Source: Kordia sp.
GTDB taxonomy: Bacteria; Bacteroidota; Bacteroidia; Flavobacteriales; Flavobacteriaceae
Reading direction: 5' to 3'
NCBI GenBank assembly: GCA_002733415.1
Contig: NVVR01000007.1
Location: 1-64,000 of the forward strand
Length of the DNA stretch: 64,000 nucleotides
Shown here: positions 45,071-54,738 of the stretch, one piece after another
How the letters are laid out: the number at the start of each line of letters is the position of its first letter
Numbering within the stretch: the stretch's first letter is position 1
Notes under the pieces: model-generated
What the model saw: only the letters and a program-made list of their open reading frames with translations
Databases searched by the model: none
What the model was told of the DNA's origin: nothing
Made by a program: the position numbers and the translations under genes

Positions 45071-46213
45071 CTACCCTTTTATAATCCCTCTTGAAATTAC
45101 AATTTTCTGAATTTCAGAAGTTCCTTCGTATATCTGAGTGATTTTTGCATCACGCATTAAACGCTCCACGTGGTATTCTTTTACAAACCCATTTCCACCG
45201 TGTATTTGTACTGCTTCAACAGTATGAGTCATGGCAACTTGTGAAGCGTATAGCTTCGCCATTGCACTACTCATGTCAAAGTTATTTCCTTGATCTTTGT
45301 CCCAGGCAGCTTTCATAACTAACATACGAGCAGCTTCAATTTCTGTGTGCATATCAGCTAATTTAAAGGCAATAGCTTGGTGATTACAAATTTCAGTTCC
45401 AAAGGCTTTACGCTCTTTAGAGTATTTTAATGCTAATTCATACGCTCCAGCAGCAATACCTAAAGCTTGAGCAGCAATGCCGATACGTCCTCCGGCTAAA
45501 GTTTTCATAGCAAATTTAAAGCCAAATCCGTCTTCGCCAATTCTATTTTCTTTAGGAACTTTTACATCATTAAATTGTAAGGTATGTGTATCAGAACCTC
45601 TAATTCCTAACTTGTCTTCTTTTGGTCCAACATGAAACCCTTCCATTCCTTTTTCTAGGATAAAAGCATTGATTCCTCTATGTCCTTTTTCACGGTCAGT
45701 TTGTGCGATAACTAAATACACATCAGCACGTCCACCACTTGTAATCCAGTTTTTTGTTCCGTTTAAAAGGTAGTAATCCCCTTTGTCGATTGCTGTTGTA
45801 CTTTGTGATGTTGCATCAGACCCAGCTTCTGGTTCAGACAAACAGAATGCACCTAAGTATTCTCCTGTAGCTAGTTTGGTTAAATATTTTTGTTTTTGAA
45901 CTTCTGTAGCATAAGCTTCTAATCCATAGCATACCAATGAGTTATTAACAGAAACCATAACAGAGGCAGAAGCATCAATTTTTGATAATTCTTCCATAAT
46001 TAATACATATGAAATAGCATCCATTCCACTTCCTCCATATTTTGGATCTACCATAATTCCCAAGAAACCTAAATTCCCCATTTTTTTAACCAATTCTTGT
46101 GGGAATTCTTGTTTGTTATCTCTTTCGATAACTCCTGGTAATAATTCAGTTTGAGCAAAGTCTCTTGCGGCATCACGAATCATTATGTGCTCTTCTGTAA
46201 GATTAAAGTCCAT
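45071..46213 (-). CDS. Acyl-CoA dehydrogenase
   Basis: 380 aa. FAD-dependent alpha,beta-dehydrogenation of acyl-CoA in fatty acid or branched-chain catabolism. CLSEPEAGSDATSQ (FAD/substrate loop), NWITSGGRADVYLVIA and the C-terminal QIYEGTSEIQKIVISR with the catalytic Glu region are characteristic of the short-chain acyl-CoA dehydrogenase group. Chain-length preference not determined. Monocistronic. Confidence 0.94.
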   Translation of the reverse strand: MDFNLTEEHIMIRDAARDFAQTELLPGVIERDNKQEFPQELVKKMGNLGFLGIMVDPKYGGSGMDAISYVLIMEELSKIDASASVMVSVNNSLVCYGLEAYATEVQKQKYLTKLATGEYLGAFCLSEPEAGSDATSQSTTAIDKGDYYLLNGTKNWITSGGRADVYLVIAQTDREKGHRGINAFILEKGMEGFHVGPKEDKLGIRGSDTHTLQFNDVKVPKENRIGEDGFGFKFAMKTLAGGRIGIAAQALGIAAGAYELALKYSKERKAFGTEICNHQAIAFKLADMHTEIEAARMLVMKAAWDKDQGNNFDMSSAMAKLYASQVAMTHTVEAVQIHGGNGFVKEYHVERLMRDAKITQIYEGTSEIQKIVISRGIIKG

Positions 46214-46329
46214 TATGTGTGTTTTATTGTGAATTTTTTAAAAAGAAAGTCCAAATATACGGTTTTATTGCGAATTATTTAATTCTAATTTTAATGAATT
46301 CATTACTATGGGTCTGGTTGTATAATTTT

Positions 46330-46337
46330 TATATTTG
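46330..46337 (+). promoter_or_regulatory. -7 element of the anmK promoter
   Basis: TATATTTG matches TAnnTTTG. An AGGGGGTGA stretch at 46354-46362, rare as a Shine-Dalgarno in this phylum, precedes the ATG at 46369 by about 7 nt. Confidence 0.6.
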
Positions 46338-46368
46338 TATGTTTATATAATAATAGGGGGTGATGACT

Positions 46369-47430
46369 ATGGGAAAACACGAGTACTTTGTAGTAGGAGT
46401 AATGTCCGGGACATCTTTAGACGGGATTGATTTGGCATATGTTCATTTTAAACATGATAATAAATGGTCATATAAAATTATCACTGCTGAAACAATTGCA
46501 TATGATATAGCTTGGGAGACTACACTTAGAGATGGGGTTGGTTATTCGAAAGAGCAGTTAGATGATTTAAATAAATCGTACACGAAACTACTAGCTAAAG
46601 TAATAAACACTTTTATAGAAAAACATCAATTAAAAAATATTGATGCGGTTTGTTCACACGGGCATACAATTTTACATCAACCAGAACATAAATTCACTTT
46701 ACAGATAGGGAATTTGGTAGCGTTATCTCAGCTAATAAATCAAAATGTAGTCTGTGATTTCCGAGTGCAAGATGTGCAGTTAGGTGGTCAAGGGGCGCCG
46801 TTAGTTCCTATTGGTGATCAGTTATTGTTTTCTGAATATGACTATTGTGTAAATTTAGGCGGTTTTTCTAATATATCTACGCAGGTAAATGATGAACGGA
46901 TAGCGTATGATATTTGTCCAGCTAACATAGTATTAAATCATTATGTCCAGAAAACGGGGGTTTCATATGATGACAAGGGGAAATTAGCTTTAATAGGAGA
47001 AGTGAATCAATCACTTTTGGAAGAACTAAACAGCTTAAATTATTATAATCAACTTCCTCCAAAATCATTAGGTTTGGAGTGGGTTAAATCAATAATATAC
47101 CCATTAATTGATGCTTATGAGTTATCTGTAAAAGATGTATTGCGAACTTTTGTTGAACATGTGGCAATTCAAGTAGGAAGTGTGTTAACAAAAGATAAAT
47201 CGGTAGTTTTAGTTACAGGAGGTGGAGTTTATAATTTATTTTTAATGAAAAAAATTATGGAGAATACTGCATCTGAAGTAATTATTCCTGCTCCAGGTTT
47301 AGTAGAGTATAAAGAGGCCTTAATTTTTGGTTTCTTAGGGGTGTTAAAACTCAGAGAAGAGGTTAATGTGTTAGCTTCGGTTACTGGTGCAGAAAAGAAT
47401 CATTCTTCAGGAAACATATTTCTTGTTTAA
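46369..47430 (+). CDS. anmK: Anhydro-N-acetylmuramic acid kinase
   Basis: 353 aa. Phosphorylates and opens 1,6-anhydroMurNAc during cell wall recycling. The N-terminal VGVMSGTSLDGIDLAYV is the family signature, with CSHGHTILHQP, LGGQGAPLVPIGDQLLF and VTGGGVYNLFLMKKI following. Start chosen at the ATG at 46369 because of the upstream AGGGGGTGA; ATG at 46363 and GTG at 46360 are in frame alternatives. Confidence 0.94.
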   Translation: MGKHEYFVVGVMSGTSLDGIDLAYVHFKHDNKWSYKIITAETIAYDIAWETTLRDGVGYSKEQLDDLNKSYTKLLAKVINTFIEKHQLKNIDAVCSHGHTILHQPEHKFTLQIGNLVALSQLINQNVVCDFRVQDVQLGGQGAPLVPIGDQLLFSEYDYCVNLGGFSNISTQVNDERIAYDICPANIVLNHYVQKTGVSYDDKGKLALIGEVNQSLLEELNSLNYYNQLPPKSLGLEWVKSIIYPLIDAYELSVKDVLRTFVEHVAIQVGSVLTKDKSVVLVTGGGVYNLFLMKKIMENTASEVIIPAPGLVEYKEALIFGFLGVLKLREEVNVLASVTGAEKNHSSGNIFLV

Positions 47431-47456
47431 GAAGTCATATTAGTTTATTATATTTG
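47423..47456 (+). promoter_or_regulatory. Promoter of the Glu/Leu/Phe/Val dehydrogenase gene
   Basis: TTG at 47423-47425, 23 bp, TATATTTG at 47449-47456. The remaining leader to 47591 holds a CCCCTTGGGG palindrome and a GTCAAA/TTTGAC inverted repeat of unknown role. Confidence 0.6.
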
Positions 47457-47591
47457 GCTTTTATTTTAAAAACTTCGTAAATGGAACAGCTTTAACTCCC
47501 CTTGGGGATAGATATAAAATTAATACTTCAGACAAGTCAAACAAAGTGATTTGACATTTCGATTTTACATTAAACGTTATAGCATAATAAG

Positions 47592-48824
47592 ATGAAAGAT
47601 TTATTAAAAAAATACGAAGAAAAAGAACCGGAAATAGTATTCCATTGGAAGGATCAAGTTACAGATGCTGAAGGATGGACAGTAATTAATTCATTACGTG
47701 GTGGTGCTGCTGGTGGTGGTACACGTATGCGTAAAGGGTTAAATAAAAACGAAGTATTATCGCTTGCTAAAACCATGGAAGTGAAGTTTACTGTTTCAGG
47801 GCCAGCAATTGGTGGAGCGAAATCAGGAATCAACTTTGACCCTAATGATCCTCGAAAAAGAGGAGTGTTGGAACGTTGGTATAAAGCTGTTACGCCCTTA
47901 TTAAAACACTATTACGGTACTGGAGGAGATTTAAATGTTGATGCAGATAAAGATGTAATTCCAATTACTGAAAACTGTGGTGTTTGGCATCCACAAGAAG
48001 GAATTTTCAATGGGCATTTCAAGCCAACCGAAGCAGAAAAAATTAATAGAATAGGTCAGCTACGTCAAGGAGTGATCAAGGTTATTGAAGATGAGGCTTT
48101 TTCTCCGGATTTATCACGTAAGTATACAGTAGCCGATATGTTAACCGGTTACGGTGTAGCTGAGGCAGTAAAACATTATTATAATATTTACGGAGGATCT
48201 ATTACAGGAAAAAGAGCTATTGTTCAAGGATTCGGAAATGTAGGTTCTGCAGCAGCATATTATTTAACTCAACTAGGAGCCAAAGTTGTCGGTATTATTG
48301 ATAAAGATGGTGGTTTGATTAAGGAAGAAGGATTTTCAATAGAGGAAATGAGATCTTTATTTTTAAATAAAGATGGAAATAAATTAGCTTCTGATAAAAT
48401 GATTTCTTTTTCTGAAATCAATGAAAAAATATGGAGTTTGCCAGCAGAAATTTTTGTTCCAGCAGCGGCGTCAAGATTAGTTTCTCAGGATCAAGTTCAG
48501 AAAATGATTGACACTGGATTGGAAGTAATCTCTCCGGGAGCAAATGTTCCTTTTGCTGACAAAGAAATTTTCTTTGGACCAATTATGGAGTATACCGATC
48601 AGCATTTAAGTTTATTGCCTGATTTTATTTCTAACTGTGGTATCGCAAGAGTTTTTGCTTACTTAATGGAGTCAAGAGTTGAACAGCCTATGTTGGATAA
48701 ATCAATATTTGACGATACCTCAAACGTTATTAAAAATGCATTAACAAAAACGCATGGTAATAATAGTAGTAAAACGGAAATTTGTAAAACAGCATTTGAA
48801 ATTGCATTAAAGCAGTTGGTGTAA
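47592..48824 (+). CDS. Glu/Leu/Phe/Val dehydrogenase family protein
   Basis: 410 aa. NAD(P)-dependent oxidative deamination of an amino acid. The N-terminal domain has INSLRGGAAGGGTRMRKGL and the catalytic-lysine region GPAIGGAKSGINFDP; the NAD domain has VQGFGNVGSAAAYYL. The segment GGAKSG with YYGTGGDLNVD suits the glutamate/leucine dehydrogenase superfamily, but the substrate is not certain. The next gene, nhaB, follows after 112 bp. Confidence 0.88.
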   Translation: MKDLLKKYEEKEPEIVFHWKDQVTDAEGWTVINSLRGGAAGGGTRMRKGLNKNEVLSLAKTMEVKFTVSGPAIGGAKSGINFDPNDPRKRGVLERWYKAVTPLLKHYYGTGGDLNVDADKDVIPITENCGVWHPQEGIFNGHFKPTEAEKINRIGQLRQGVIKVIEDEAFSPDLSRKYTVADMLTGYGVAEAVKHYYNIYGGSITGKRAIVQGFGNVGSAAAYYLTQLGAKVVGIIDKDGGLIKEEGFSIEEMRSLFLNKDGNKLASDKMISFSEINEKIWSLPAEIFVPAAASRLVSQDQVQKMIDTGLEVISPGANVPFADKEIFFGPIMEYTDQHLSLLPDFISNCGIARVFAYLMESRVEQPMLDKSIFDDTSNVIKNALTKTHGNNSSKTEICKTAFEIALKQLV

Positions 48825-48936
48825 ATAAATTAAGTTTCTCGTTGTAGGTACACGAAGAGAAGAGAAAATAATAATTTAGTTCAAGGGAGATCCTTGGAGA
48901 GTTAAACCCGCTTGGGGAAAATTAAAAACCAAAATT

Positions 48937-50433
48937 ATGTTAAAGTATTTTTTAGGAAACAGCCCGAAATGGTATAAAATGTCAATGATTACATTCTTAG
49001 TAATGAATGTAGTGTTGTATTTCGGATTACCAATGGTTATGGATGCACATGCTGCACATAGTGTGCTATCTTGGTTGTTTATTGGGGAGTTTATTTTTAC
49101 GCTTGCAATGGCATTAAAGTGCTATCCATTACAATCAGGAGGCTTATTGGCTATTCAAATTGTAGTGTTAGGATTAACAAGTGCTAAAAACGCGTATAAT
49201 GAAGTAGCTCAAAATTTGGAAGTAGTATTGCTTTTAGTTTTTATGGTGGCTGGAATCTACTTTATGAAACCTTTATTGATGTTTATTTTTAGTAAAATTT
49301 TCACTAGGGTGAAGTCTAAAGTTATTTTATCATTATTGTTTGTGTTTTTATCAGCGGTCTTATCAGCCTTTTTAGATGCGTTAACAGTTACAGCGGTGTT
49401 GATTAGTGTTGCAGTTGGGTTTTATGGGGTGTATCATAAAATACATTCAAGTTCAATCGATCATGATCATGATGGGGTATTGGATAGAACTCAATTAAGC
49501 GGTGAAACTCTAGAGCAGTTCAGAAGTTTTTTGCGTAGTTTAATTATGCATGGTATTGTAGGTACTGCACTGGGAGGTGTTTGTACACTTGTTGGAGAGC
49601 CTCAAAATTTATTGATAGGGGAACGATTAGGTTGGGATTTTGTAGAATTCTTTTTACAAATGGCGCCTATAACTATTCCTGTATTGATATGCGGTATGTT
49701 AACTACTGTGGTGTTAGAGTTGACTGGTACATTTGGTTTTGGAGCAAAATTGCCTAAAATTGCAGAAGAGATCATCATCAGTTATACGGATGAAGAAGAT
49801 AAAAAACGTTCGGATAAAGAAAAATATGGTTTAATAGTTCAAGGAGTATCAGCTATTTTATTAATTGCTGGTTTGGCATTGCATTTAGCGCCAGTAGGAA
49901 TGATAGGTTTGGCATTAATTATTGTACAGACGGCATTCATGGGTATTATTGAAGAGCATGCTTTAGGACATTCTTTTGAAGAGGCATTGCCTTTTACAGG
50001 ATTGCTAGTTGTCTTTTTTGTAGTAGTTGCTATGATTCATGATCAGCATTTATTCAGCCCTATTATTGCTTGGGCGCTAAGTCAGGATCCAGCTTCTCAA
50101 CCAGGATTGTTCTATGTTGCAAACGGAGTTTTATCAGCCATTAGTGATAATGTATTTGTGGCAACAGTTTATATCGGAGAAGTGCAACAAGCATTTCAGA
50201 ATGGAGATATTTCAAGAGAGCAATTTGAAAAACTTGCTATAGCAATTAATACTGGTACAAACTTACCAAGTGTTGCTACGCCAAATGGTCAAGCAGCATT
50301 CTTGTTTTTGTTAACATCATCATTAGCACCATTAATTAATTTATCATATGGTAAAATGGTTAAAATGGCGTTTCCTTATACAATTGTATTAGGAGGTGTT
50401 GGGTACATCATGGTTAAGTTGGTATTGTCTTAA
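48937..50433 (+). CDS. nhaB: Na+/H+ antiporter NhaB
   Basis: 498 aa, about 12 membrane helices. The opening [20 protein letters not shown], then [52 protein letters not shown] and the [13 protein letters not shown] segment match NhaB closely (E. coli NhaB is 513 aa). Sodium export suits a marine bacterium and may work alongside the membrane pyrophosphatase. Confidence 0.94.
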   Translation: MLKYFLGNSPKWYKMSMITFLVMNVVLYFGLPMVMDAHAAHSVLSWLFIGEFIFTLAMALKCYPLQSGGLLAIQIVVLGLTSAKNAYNEVAQNLEVVLLLVFMVAGIYFMKPLLMFIFSKIFTRVKSKVILSLLFVFLSAVLSAFLDALTVTAVLISVAVGFYGVYHKIHSSSIDHDHDGVLDRTQLSGETLEQFRSFLRSLIMHGIVGTALGGVCTLVGEPQNLLIGERLGWDFVEFFLQMAPITIPVLICGMLTTVVLELTGTFGFGAKLPKIAEEIIISYTDEEDKKRSDKEKYGLIVQGVSAILLIAGLALHLAPVGMIGLALIIVQTAFMGIIEEHALGHSFEEALPFTGLLVVFFVVVAMIHDQHLFSPIIAWALSQDPASQPGLFYVANGVLSAISDNVFVATVYIGEVQQAFQNGDISREQFEKLAIAINTGTNLPSVATPNGQAAFLFLLTSSLAPLINLSYGKMVKMAFPYTIVLGGVGYIMVKLVLS

Positions 50434-50456
50434 TAGAGAACATAATTTATAAGTAT

Positions 50457-50489
50457 AAAGAGCTGCTCATTTGAGTGGCTCTTTTTTTT
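50457..50489 (+). terminator. Terminator after nhaB
   Basis: AAAGAGC and GCTCTTT form the outer stem, CTC/GAG the inner stem, followed by eight T. Confidence 0.8.
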
Positions 50490-50523
50490 ACATTACATTA
50501 GAGGGTGAGAGTAAAATGTTATG

Positions 50524-50625
50524 CCATTTGCTGTTTGAGTTTTTTCAAATATAAGCGTATAGTTTTTTATTTTGAAACACTGTAAAAAGAGGAGGTTTTA
50601 GTGAGTGAATTCAAATAGCAAATGG
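50524..50625. repeat. 102-bp inverted-repeat element upstream of exbB
   Basis: CCATTTGCTGTTTGA (50524-50538) pairs over 15 positions (one G-U) with TCAAATAGCAAATGG (50611-50625). The 72-nt interior has no coding potential. No target-site duplication is visible. It could be a small mobile repeat or a structured leader RNA. The rest of the 50490-50733 gap shows nothing else recognisable. Confidence 0.5.
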
Positions 50626-50733
50626 GATTAGAAATTTAAAGTCATTTTTTTTTTTAAAAGAAATGTAATAGAGAAACAATTTAGGAGTTGTATTTTCGTT
50701 TACATAATATTAATCTTAACAAATCAAACAAAT

Positions 50734-51423
50734 ATGTCGCTAACAATTCAAGAAGTTGCTGAAAACCTAGAAGGTGAAGTAGTAGAGCAAAAAACACTAT
50801 CCATTATTAATTTAATAAATGAAGGAGGTCTTGGGGGGCAAATAATTATTGGATTATTAGTTGTTTTGTTAATAGTGGCGTTATATATTTATTTTGAACG
50901 TTTGTTAGCAATCAAGCAAGGAGCTAAAGTTGATGATAATTTCATGCATCAAATTAAAGATCATGTAACAAGCGGAAATATTGAAGCAGCAAATTTATTG
51001 TGCATCCAGGATAAGTCTCCAGTATCAGCATTAATCGCAAAAGGAATTTCAAGAATAGGGAAGCCTTTGGAAGATATACATACTGCTATAGAAAATGCGG
51101 GTAGATTAGAAATATATAAGTTAGAGAAAAACGTAAGTGTATTGGCTACAATATCAGGTGTAGCGCCAATGATTGGGTTTCTTGGTACAGTTATTGGAAT
51201 GATTATATCAATCTTCGAAATAGCAAATTCAGGTGGGAATATTGATATTAAAACGTTAGCTGGCGGATTGTATACGGCAATGACGACAACCGTTGCAGGT
51301 TTAGTTGTTGGTATTGTAGCATATATGGCATATAACCACTTGGTGGTGAAAACAGATAAAATTATTTATAAAATGGAAGCGAATTCATTAGAGTTCTTCG
51401 ATTTATTAAACGAACCAGCATAA
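50734..51423 (+). CDS. exbB: MotA/TolQ/ExbB proton channel family protein
   Basis: 229 aa. Three membrane helices (about 36-57, 130-155, 172-195) with a cytoplasmic loop, and the conserved LEKNVSVLATISGVAPMIGFLGTVIGMI and LYTAMTTTVAGLVVGIVAYMAY segments of ExbB/TolQ. It forms the proton channel that energises TonB; the adjacent ExbD- and TonB-like genes support ExbB rather than TolQ. Confidence 0.92.
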   Translation: MSLTIQEVAENLEGEVVEQKTLSIINLINEGGLGGQIIIGLLVVLLIVALYIYFERLLAIKQGAKVDDNFMHQIKDHVTSGNIEAANLLCIQDKSPVSALIAKGISRIGKPLEDIHTAIENAGRLEIYKLEKNVSVLATISGVAPMIGFLGTVIGMIISIFEIANSGGNIDIKTLAGGLYTAMTTTVAGLVVGIVAYMAYNHLVVKTDKIIYKMEANSLEFFDLLNEPA

Positions 51424-51501
51424 TTAATTTAAAGATCGAAAGATTCAAGAATTCAAAGAATCATTTAATCATTCAATTGTTTAATCTTTAAATTAGAAAG
51501 A

Positions 51502-51894
51502 ATGAATATTAGAGGTAGAAATAAAGTTACTCCGGAGTTTAATATGTCTTCCATGACAGATATTGTATTTCTGTTATTGGTGTTTTTCATGATAGCATCT
51601 ACATTGGTGTCTGCAAATGCAATAGATTTATTGTTGCCAAAATCGGGGGGTAAAACAACACAATCAAAAAGTTTAGCAGTTAGTGTAACTGAAAACTTAG
51701 AGTATTACGTAGATCGTAAAAAAGTATCAAAGAAAAATTTAGAGTCTTATATTCTAGAGCAGCTGAAAGGGTATGAAAAGCCAAGTCTATTGTTGCGAGC
51801 AGAAGAAACAGTGCAAATGAAAGACTTTGTATTTGTTATGGATATTGCCAATAGAAATAAGATTAAATCTACTTTGGCAGTTCGGTCCAAGTAA
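51502..51894 (+). CDS. exbD: ExbD/TolR family biopolymer transport protein
   Basis: 130 aa. A single N-terminal membrane helix contains the key Asp in SSMTDIVFLLLVFFMIAS, followed by a small periplasmic domain. It partners ExbB; the tonB-like gene starts 13 bp after its stop. Confidence 0.93.
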   Translation: MNIRGRNKVTPEFNMSSMTDIVFLLLVFFMIASTLVSANAIDLLLPKSGGKTTQSKSLAVSVTENLEYYVDRKKVSKKNLESYILEQLKGYEKPSLLLRAEETVQMKDFVFVMDIANRNKIKSTLAVRSK

Positions 51895-51907
51895 AAAACA
51901 TTGAATT

Positions 51908-52780
51908 ATGAAAAAACTATTTAAAGATGAAAATGAAAAACGGGCAGCGATATTGACGTTTCTGACTGTGTTTATTCTGTTTTTGTGGATGTTTTTTCAT
52001 TCAGCATTCACGTATCAAGATCCTCCTGAAGAGTATGGGATGGAAGTGAATTTTGGTACTACTGATTTAGGAAAAGGAGATGATCAGCCACTAGAAGAAA
52101 TAAAAACACAGCCTGTTGAAGAGGTGGTTCCTGAGGAGCCTATAGAAGAACCTGTGGTTGAACCTGTAGAAGAAATTATAGAAACACCTGTAGAAGAAGT
52201 GGTAGAGGAGGTGATGACTGAGGAAACTGTAGAAGAAGTTCCTGTTATTACACCTGTGGAAGATGTACCAAAAGAGGAGCCGAAGGAAGAGCCAATAGAG
52301 GTTCCTAAAGAAACTCCTAAAGAAGAACCCGCTCCACCAAAACCTGATCAGTCAACTGAAGATGCGTTGTCAAGTGTGTTGAATGGCCCACCTGCAGATG
52401 GAACTTCTTCTGGAAGTGAGGGTGATGATGAGGAGAATGGAGATAAAGGGAACGAGAATGGGGATCCTAATGCGCCAGATTATTATACAAACCCAGGAAA
52501 TGGTTCTGGGGGAGATTATAGCTTGATTGGCAGATTAGTATTGCGTAGAGTTCAGCCTGTTTATTCCTGTGGAAAAGAAGGAAGAGTTGTGGTGTCTATA
52601 AAAGTAGATCGATCTGGTAAGGTTATTGATGCTACTCCAGGAACAAAAGGAAGTACTACTACTGACCCTTGTTTATTGAATCGGGCAAAAGAAGCTGCGT
52701 TAAAAACGAAATGGCAAGCAGCGGCAAATGCGCCAGAGAAGCAAATCGGGAAAATTACATATAATTATAGTTTACGATAG
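51908..52780 (+). CDS. tonB: Energy transducer TonB
   Basis: 290 aa. One membrane helix (about 14-32, ILTFLTVFILFLWMFFHSAF), a long Pro/Glu/Val-rich periplasmic spacer (about 55-150; many PVEE and KEEP repeats), an acidic Gly/Asp-rich linker, and a C-terminal TonB-like domain (LRRVQPVYSCGKEGRVVVSI to NYSLR). The spacer is Glu- rather than Lys-rich. The C-terminal domain is almost duplicated at the DNA level in the next gene. Confidence 0.92.
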   Translation: MKKLFKDENEKRAAILTFLTVFILFLWMFFHSAFTYQDPPEEYGMEVNFGTTDLGKGDDQPLEEIKTQPVEEVVPEEPIEEPVVEPVEEIIETPVEEVVEEVMTEETVEEVPVITPVEDVPKEEPKEEPIEVPKETPKEEPAPPKPDQSTEDALSSVLNGPPADGTSSGSEGDDEENGDKGNENGDPNAPDYYTNPGNGSGGDYSLIGRLVLRRVQPVYSCGKEGRVVVSIKVDRSGKVIDATPGTKGSTTTDPCLLNRAKEAALKTKWQAAANAPEKQIGKITYNYSLR

Positions 52781-52781
52781 A

Positions 52782-53174
52782 ATGAGGTCTTTTGTATGTT
52801 TAATTTGTATGTTTTTTTTAAGTTGTTCTACTGTAAAAAACACAAGTGATAAAGGAATTGATGATTTAACGGTATATAATGCTATACTTGATAATGATTC
52901 AGATGGTAATTATGGTTTAGAGGGTAGGTTGCCATTACGTCGACCTGTTCCTATTTATACTTGTAGTAAGGAAGGTAGAGTAGTTGTCTTGATAAAAGTT
53001 GATCGTACAGGGAGAGTTGTAGAAGCAACTCCGGGAGTCAAGGGTAGTACTACTAAAAATAAATGTTTGTTAAGTCGTTCAAAAGAAGCTGCGTTAAAAA
53101 CGAAATGGCAAGCAGCGGCAAATGCACCAGAAAAACAGATTGGTAAGATTGTTTATAATTTTAGTTTGCGATAA
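52782..53174 (+). CDS. Lipoprotein with a stand-alone TonB C-terminal domain (paralogue of the upstream gene)
   Basis: 130 aa from the ATG at 52782, one base after the tonB stop codon. It starts with a lipoprotein signal (MRSFVCLICMFFLSC, Cys15), has no membrane anchor or Pro-rich spacer, and then carries RRPVPIYTCSKEGRVVVLIK to YNFSLR, nearly the same as the end of TonB. DNA at 53085-53174 repeats 52690-52780 with scattered changes, so it arose by local duplication. A lipid-anchored TonB C-terminal domain could bind TonB boxes or partner TonB; its role is unknown. Confidence 0.82.
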   Translation: MRSFVCLICMFFLSCSTVKNTSDKGIDDLTVYNAILDNDSDGNYGLEGRLPLRRPVPIYTCSKEGRVVVLIKVDRTGRVVEATPGVKGSTTKNKCLLSRSKEAALKTKWQAAANAPEKQIGKIVYNFSLR

Positions 53175-53262
53175 GCGGATTAAAATATAGTATTGCTACG
53201 ATCGCACAAATAATTTAATGATTTGTGTGTTTGTAGCTTTTTTTATGGAATAATTTGATAAC

Positions 53263-54483
53263 ATGAAGATGAAAAATTATACAGAAACATTAGAGTGGTT
53301 GTTTAGTCAGTTGCCAGCATATCAGAAAATAGGGAAGTCTGCTTATAAAGCTGACTTGTCTAATATTATTAAGTTGGCTGAGCACCTGGATAATCCGCAT
53401 GAAAAATTTAAAAGCATTCATGTAGGAGGAACAAATGGCAAGGGGTCCTCAAGTCATATGTTAGCTTCTGTATTACAGGAGGCGGGGTATAAAGTTGGTT
53501 TATACACTTCGCCACATCTAAAAGACTTTAGAGAGCGTATAAAGATTAATGGTAAAATGATTTCTGAAAGTAGTGTTGTTGATTTTGTAGTGAATCATCG
53601 GTCTTTTTTTGTAGACAATTCATTGTCGTTTTTTGAAATGACTGTTGGTATGGCATTTGATTTTTTTGCAAACGAGAAAGTTGATATAGCTATTGTCGAA
53701 GTTGGTTTAGGTGGTCGGTTAGATGCCACAAATATTATCAATCCAGAAGTGTCGCTAATTACGAATATAGGGATTGATCACACTTCTTTTTTAGGTAATG
53801 ATTTAAATAGTATTGCATTTGAGAAAGCAGGGATAATTAAACAGGAAACTCCTGTGGTAATTAGTGAAACACAGGTTGAGCTTGAAGATGTGTTTGTAAA
53901 GAAGGCAAAATCAGTAAATTCACAATTGTTTTTTGCAGATCAAGGGGGGCTAGATATTTATGAAACGGATTTATTAGGTGAGTATCAACAAAAAAATAGC
54001 AGAGGAATTGTAGAGGTCATAAATCAGCTAAAAGGTTTTAATGTTAGCGATGTAGCTATTAAGTCAGGATTAAAAAAGGTAGTTAATAATACTGGCTTAT
54101 TAGGAAGGTGGCAAATTTTACAAGAAAACCCAAAGGTTATCTGTGATACAGCACATAATAAAGAAGGGCTTGAGTTGACTATGCGTCAGTTATTGAATGA
54201 ACCTTGTGAAGAGTTAAGAATAGTGTTTGGGGTTGTTTCTGATAAGGATTTAACTACAATATTGCCATTGTTGCCTAAGGATGCTCATTATTATTTTTGT
54301 TCACCTGATATTTCTAGGGCTATGTCTGTAGGTGTTTTGTATAAAGAAGCTATTGATGCTGGTCTGTCAGGAGTAAAGTATAATTCTGTTAATGAGGCTT
54401 TTAGTGCTTCAAAAAATCATTCATTTCCTAATGATGTAATATATGTTGGTGGGAGTACTTTTGTAGTGGCAGAAATTCTTTAA
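53263..54483 (+). CDS. folC: Bifunctional folylpolyglutamate/dihydrofolate synthase
   Basis: 406 aa. Mur-ligase family enzyme adding glutamate to folates. P-loop HVGGTNGKGSSSHML around 56-70, the Mg/folate segment IVEVGLGGRLDATNII, and the C-terminal domain with CDTAHNKEGLELTM. Length normal. ATG at 53263 chosen; Met3 is an alternative. Confidence 0.93.
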   Translation: MKMKNYTETLEWLFSQLPAYQKIGKSAYKADLSNIIKLAEHLDNPHEKFKSIHVGGTNGKGSSSHMLASVLQEAGYKVGLYTSPHLKDFRERIKINGKMISESSVVDFVVNHRSFFVDNSLSFFEMTVGMAFDFFANEKVDIAIVEVGLGGRLDATNIINPEVSLITNIGIDHTSFLGNDLNSIAFEKAGIIKQETPVVISETQVELEDVFVKKAKSVNSQLFFADQGGLDIYETDLLGEYQQKNSRGIVEVINQLKGFNVSDVAIKSGLKKVVNNTGLLGRWQILQENPKVICDTAHNKEGLELTMRQLLNEPCEELRIVFGVVSDKDLTTILPLLPKDAHYYFCSPDISRAMSVGVLYKEAIDAGLSGVKYNSVNEAFSASKNHSFPNDVIYVGGSTFVVAEIL

Positions 54484-54502
54484 AAATACATTGAAAAAAT
54501 AC

Positions 54503-54532
54503 TTGCTTACTTAAAAATAGGTGTTATATTTG
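54503..54532 (+). promoter_or_regulatory. Promoter of the tRNA-Val pair
   Basis: CTTG, 19 bp, TATATTTG (54525-54532), 20 bp before the first tRNA. Confidence 0.8.
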
Positions 54533-54551
54533 CACCCTCAATCAGTTACTA

Positions 54552-54626
54552 GGGCAATTAGCTCAGTTGGTTCAGAGCACCTCGTTTACACCGAGGGGGT
54601 CAGGGGTTCGAATCCCTTATTGCCCA
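54552..54626 (+). tRNA. tRNA-Val (anticodon TAC), copy 1
   Basis: 75 nt. Acceptor GGGCAAT pairs with ATTGCCC, D arm AGCTC/GAGC, anticodon arm CCTCG-TTTACAC-CGAGG with anticodon TAC, T arm GGGGTTCGAATCCC. Discriminator A; CCA is not encoded. Confidence 0.96.
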
Positions 54627-54653
54627 CTTTAGTTCTTGATTGTGTTTATTGAA

Positions 54654-54728
54654 GGGTTATTAGCTCAGTTGGTTCAGAGCACCTCGTTTACACCGAGGGG
54701 GTCGGGGGTTCGAATCCCTCATGACCCA
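54654..54728 (+). tRNA. tRNA-Val (anticodon TAC), copy 2
   Basis: 75 nt. Same anticodon and D arms as copy 1 but acceptor GGGTTAT/ATGACCC and a T stem with GGGGGTTCGAATCCCTC. Its 3' end (54713-54728) recurs at 54890-54905 with one mismatch, suggesting it was an integration target. Confidence 0.96.
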
Positions 54729-54738
54729 CATCAAGTAG

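Noticed and set aside
53200-53230. ACAAAT/ATTTGT inverted repeat before folC as an operator
   Set aside because: Short, AT-rich and without a second copy elsewhere in the window; it is indistinguishable from chance.
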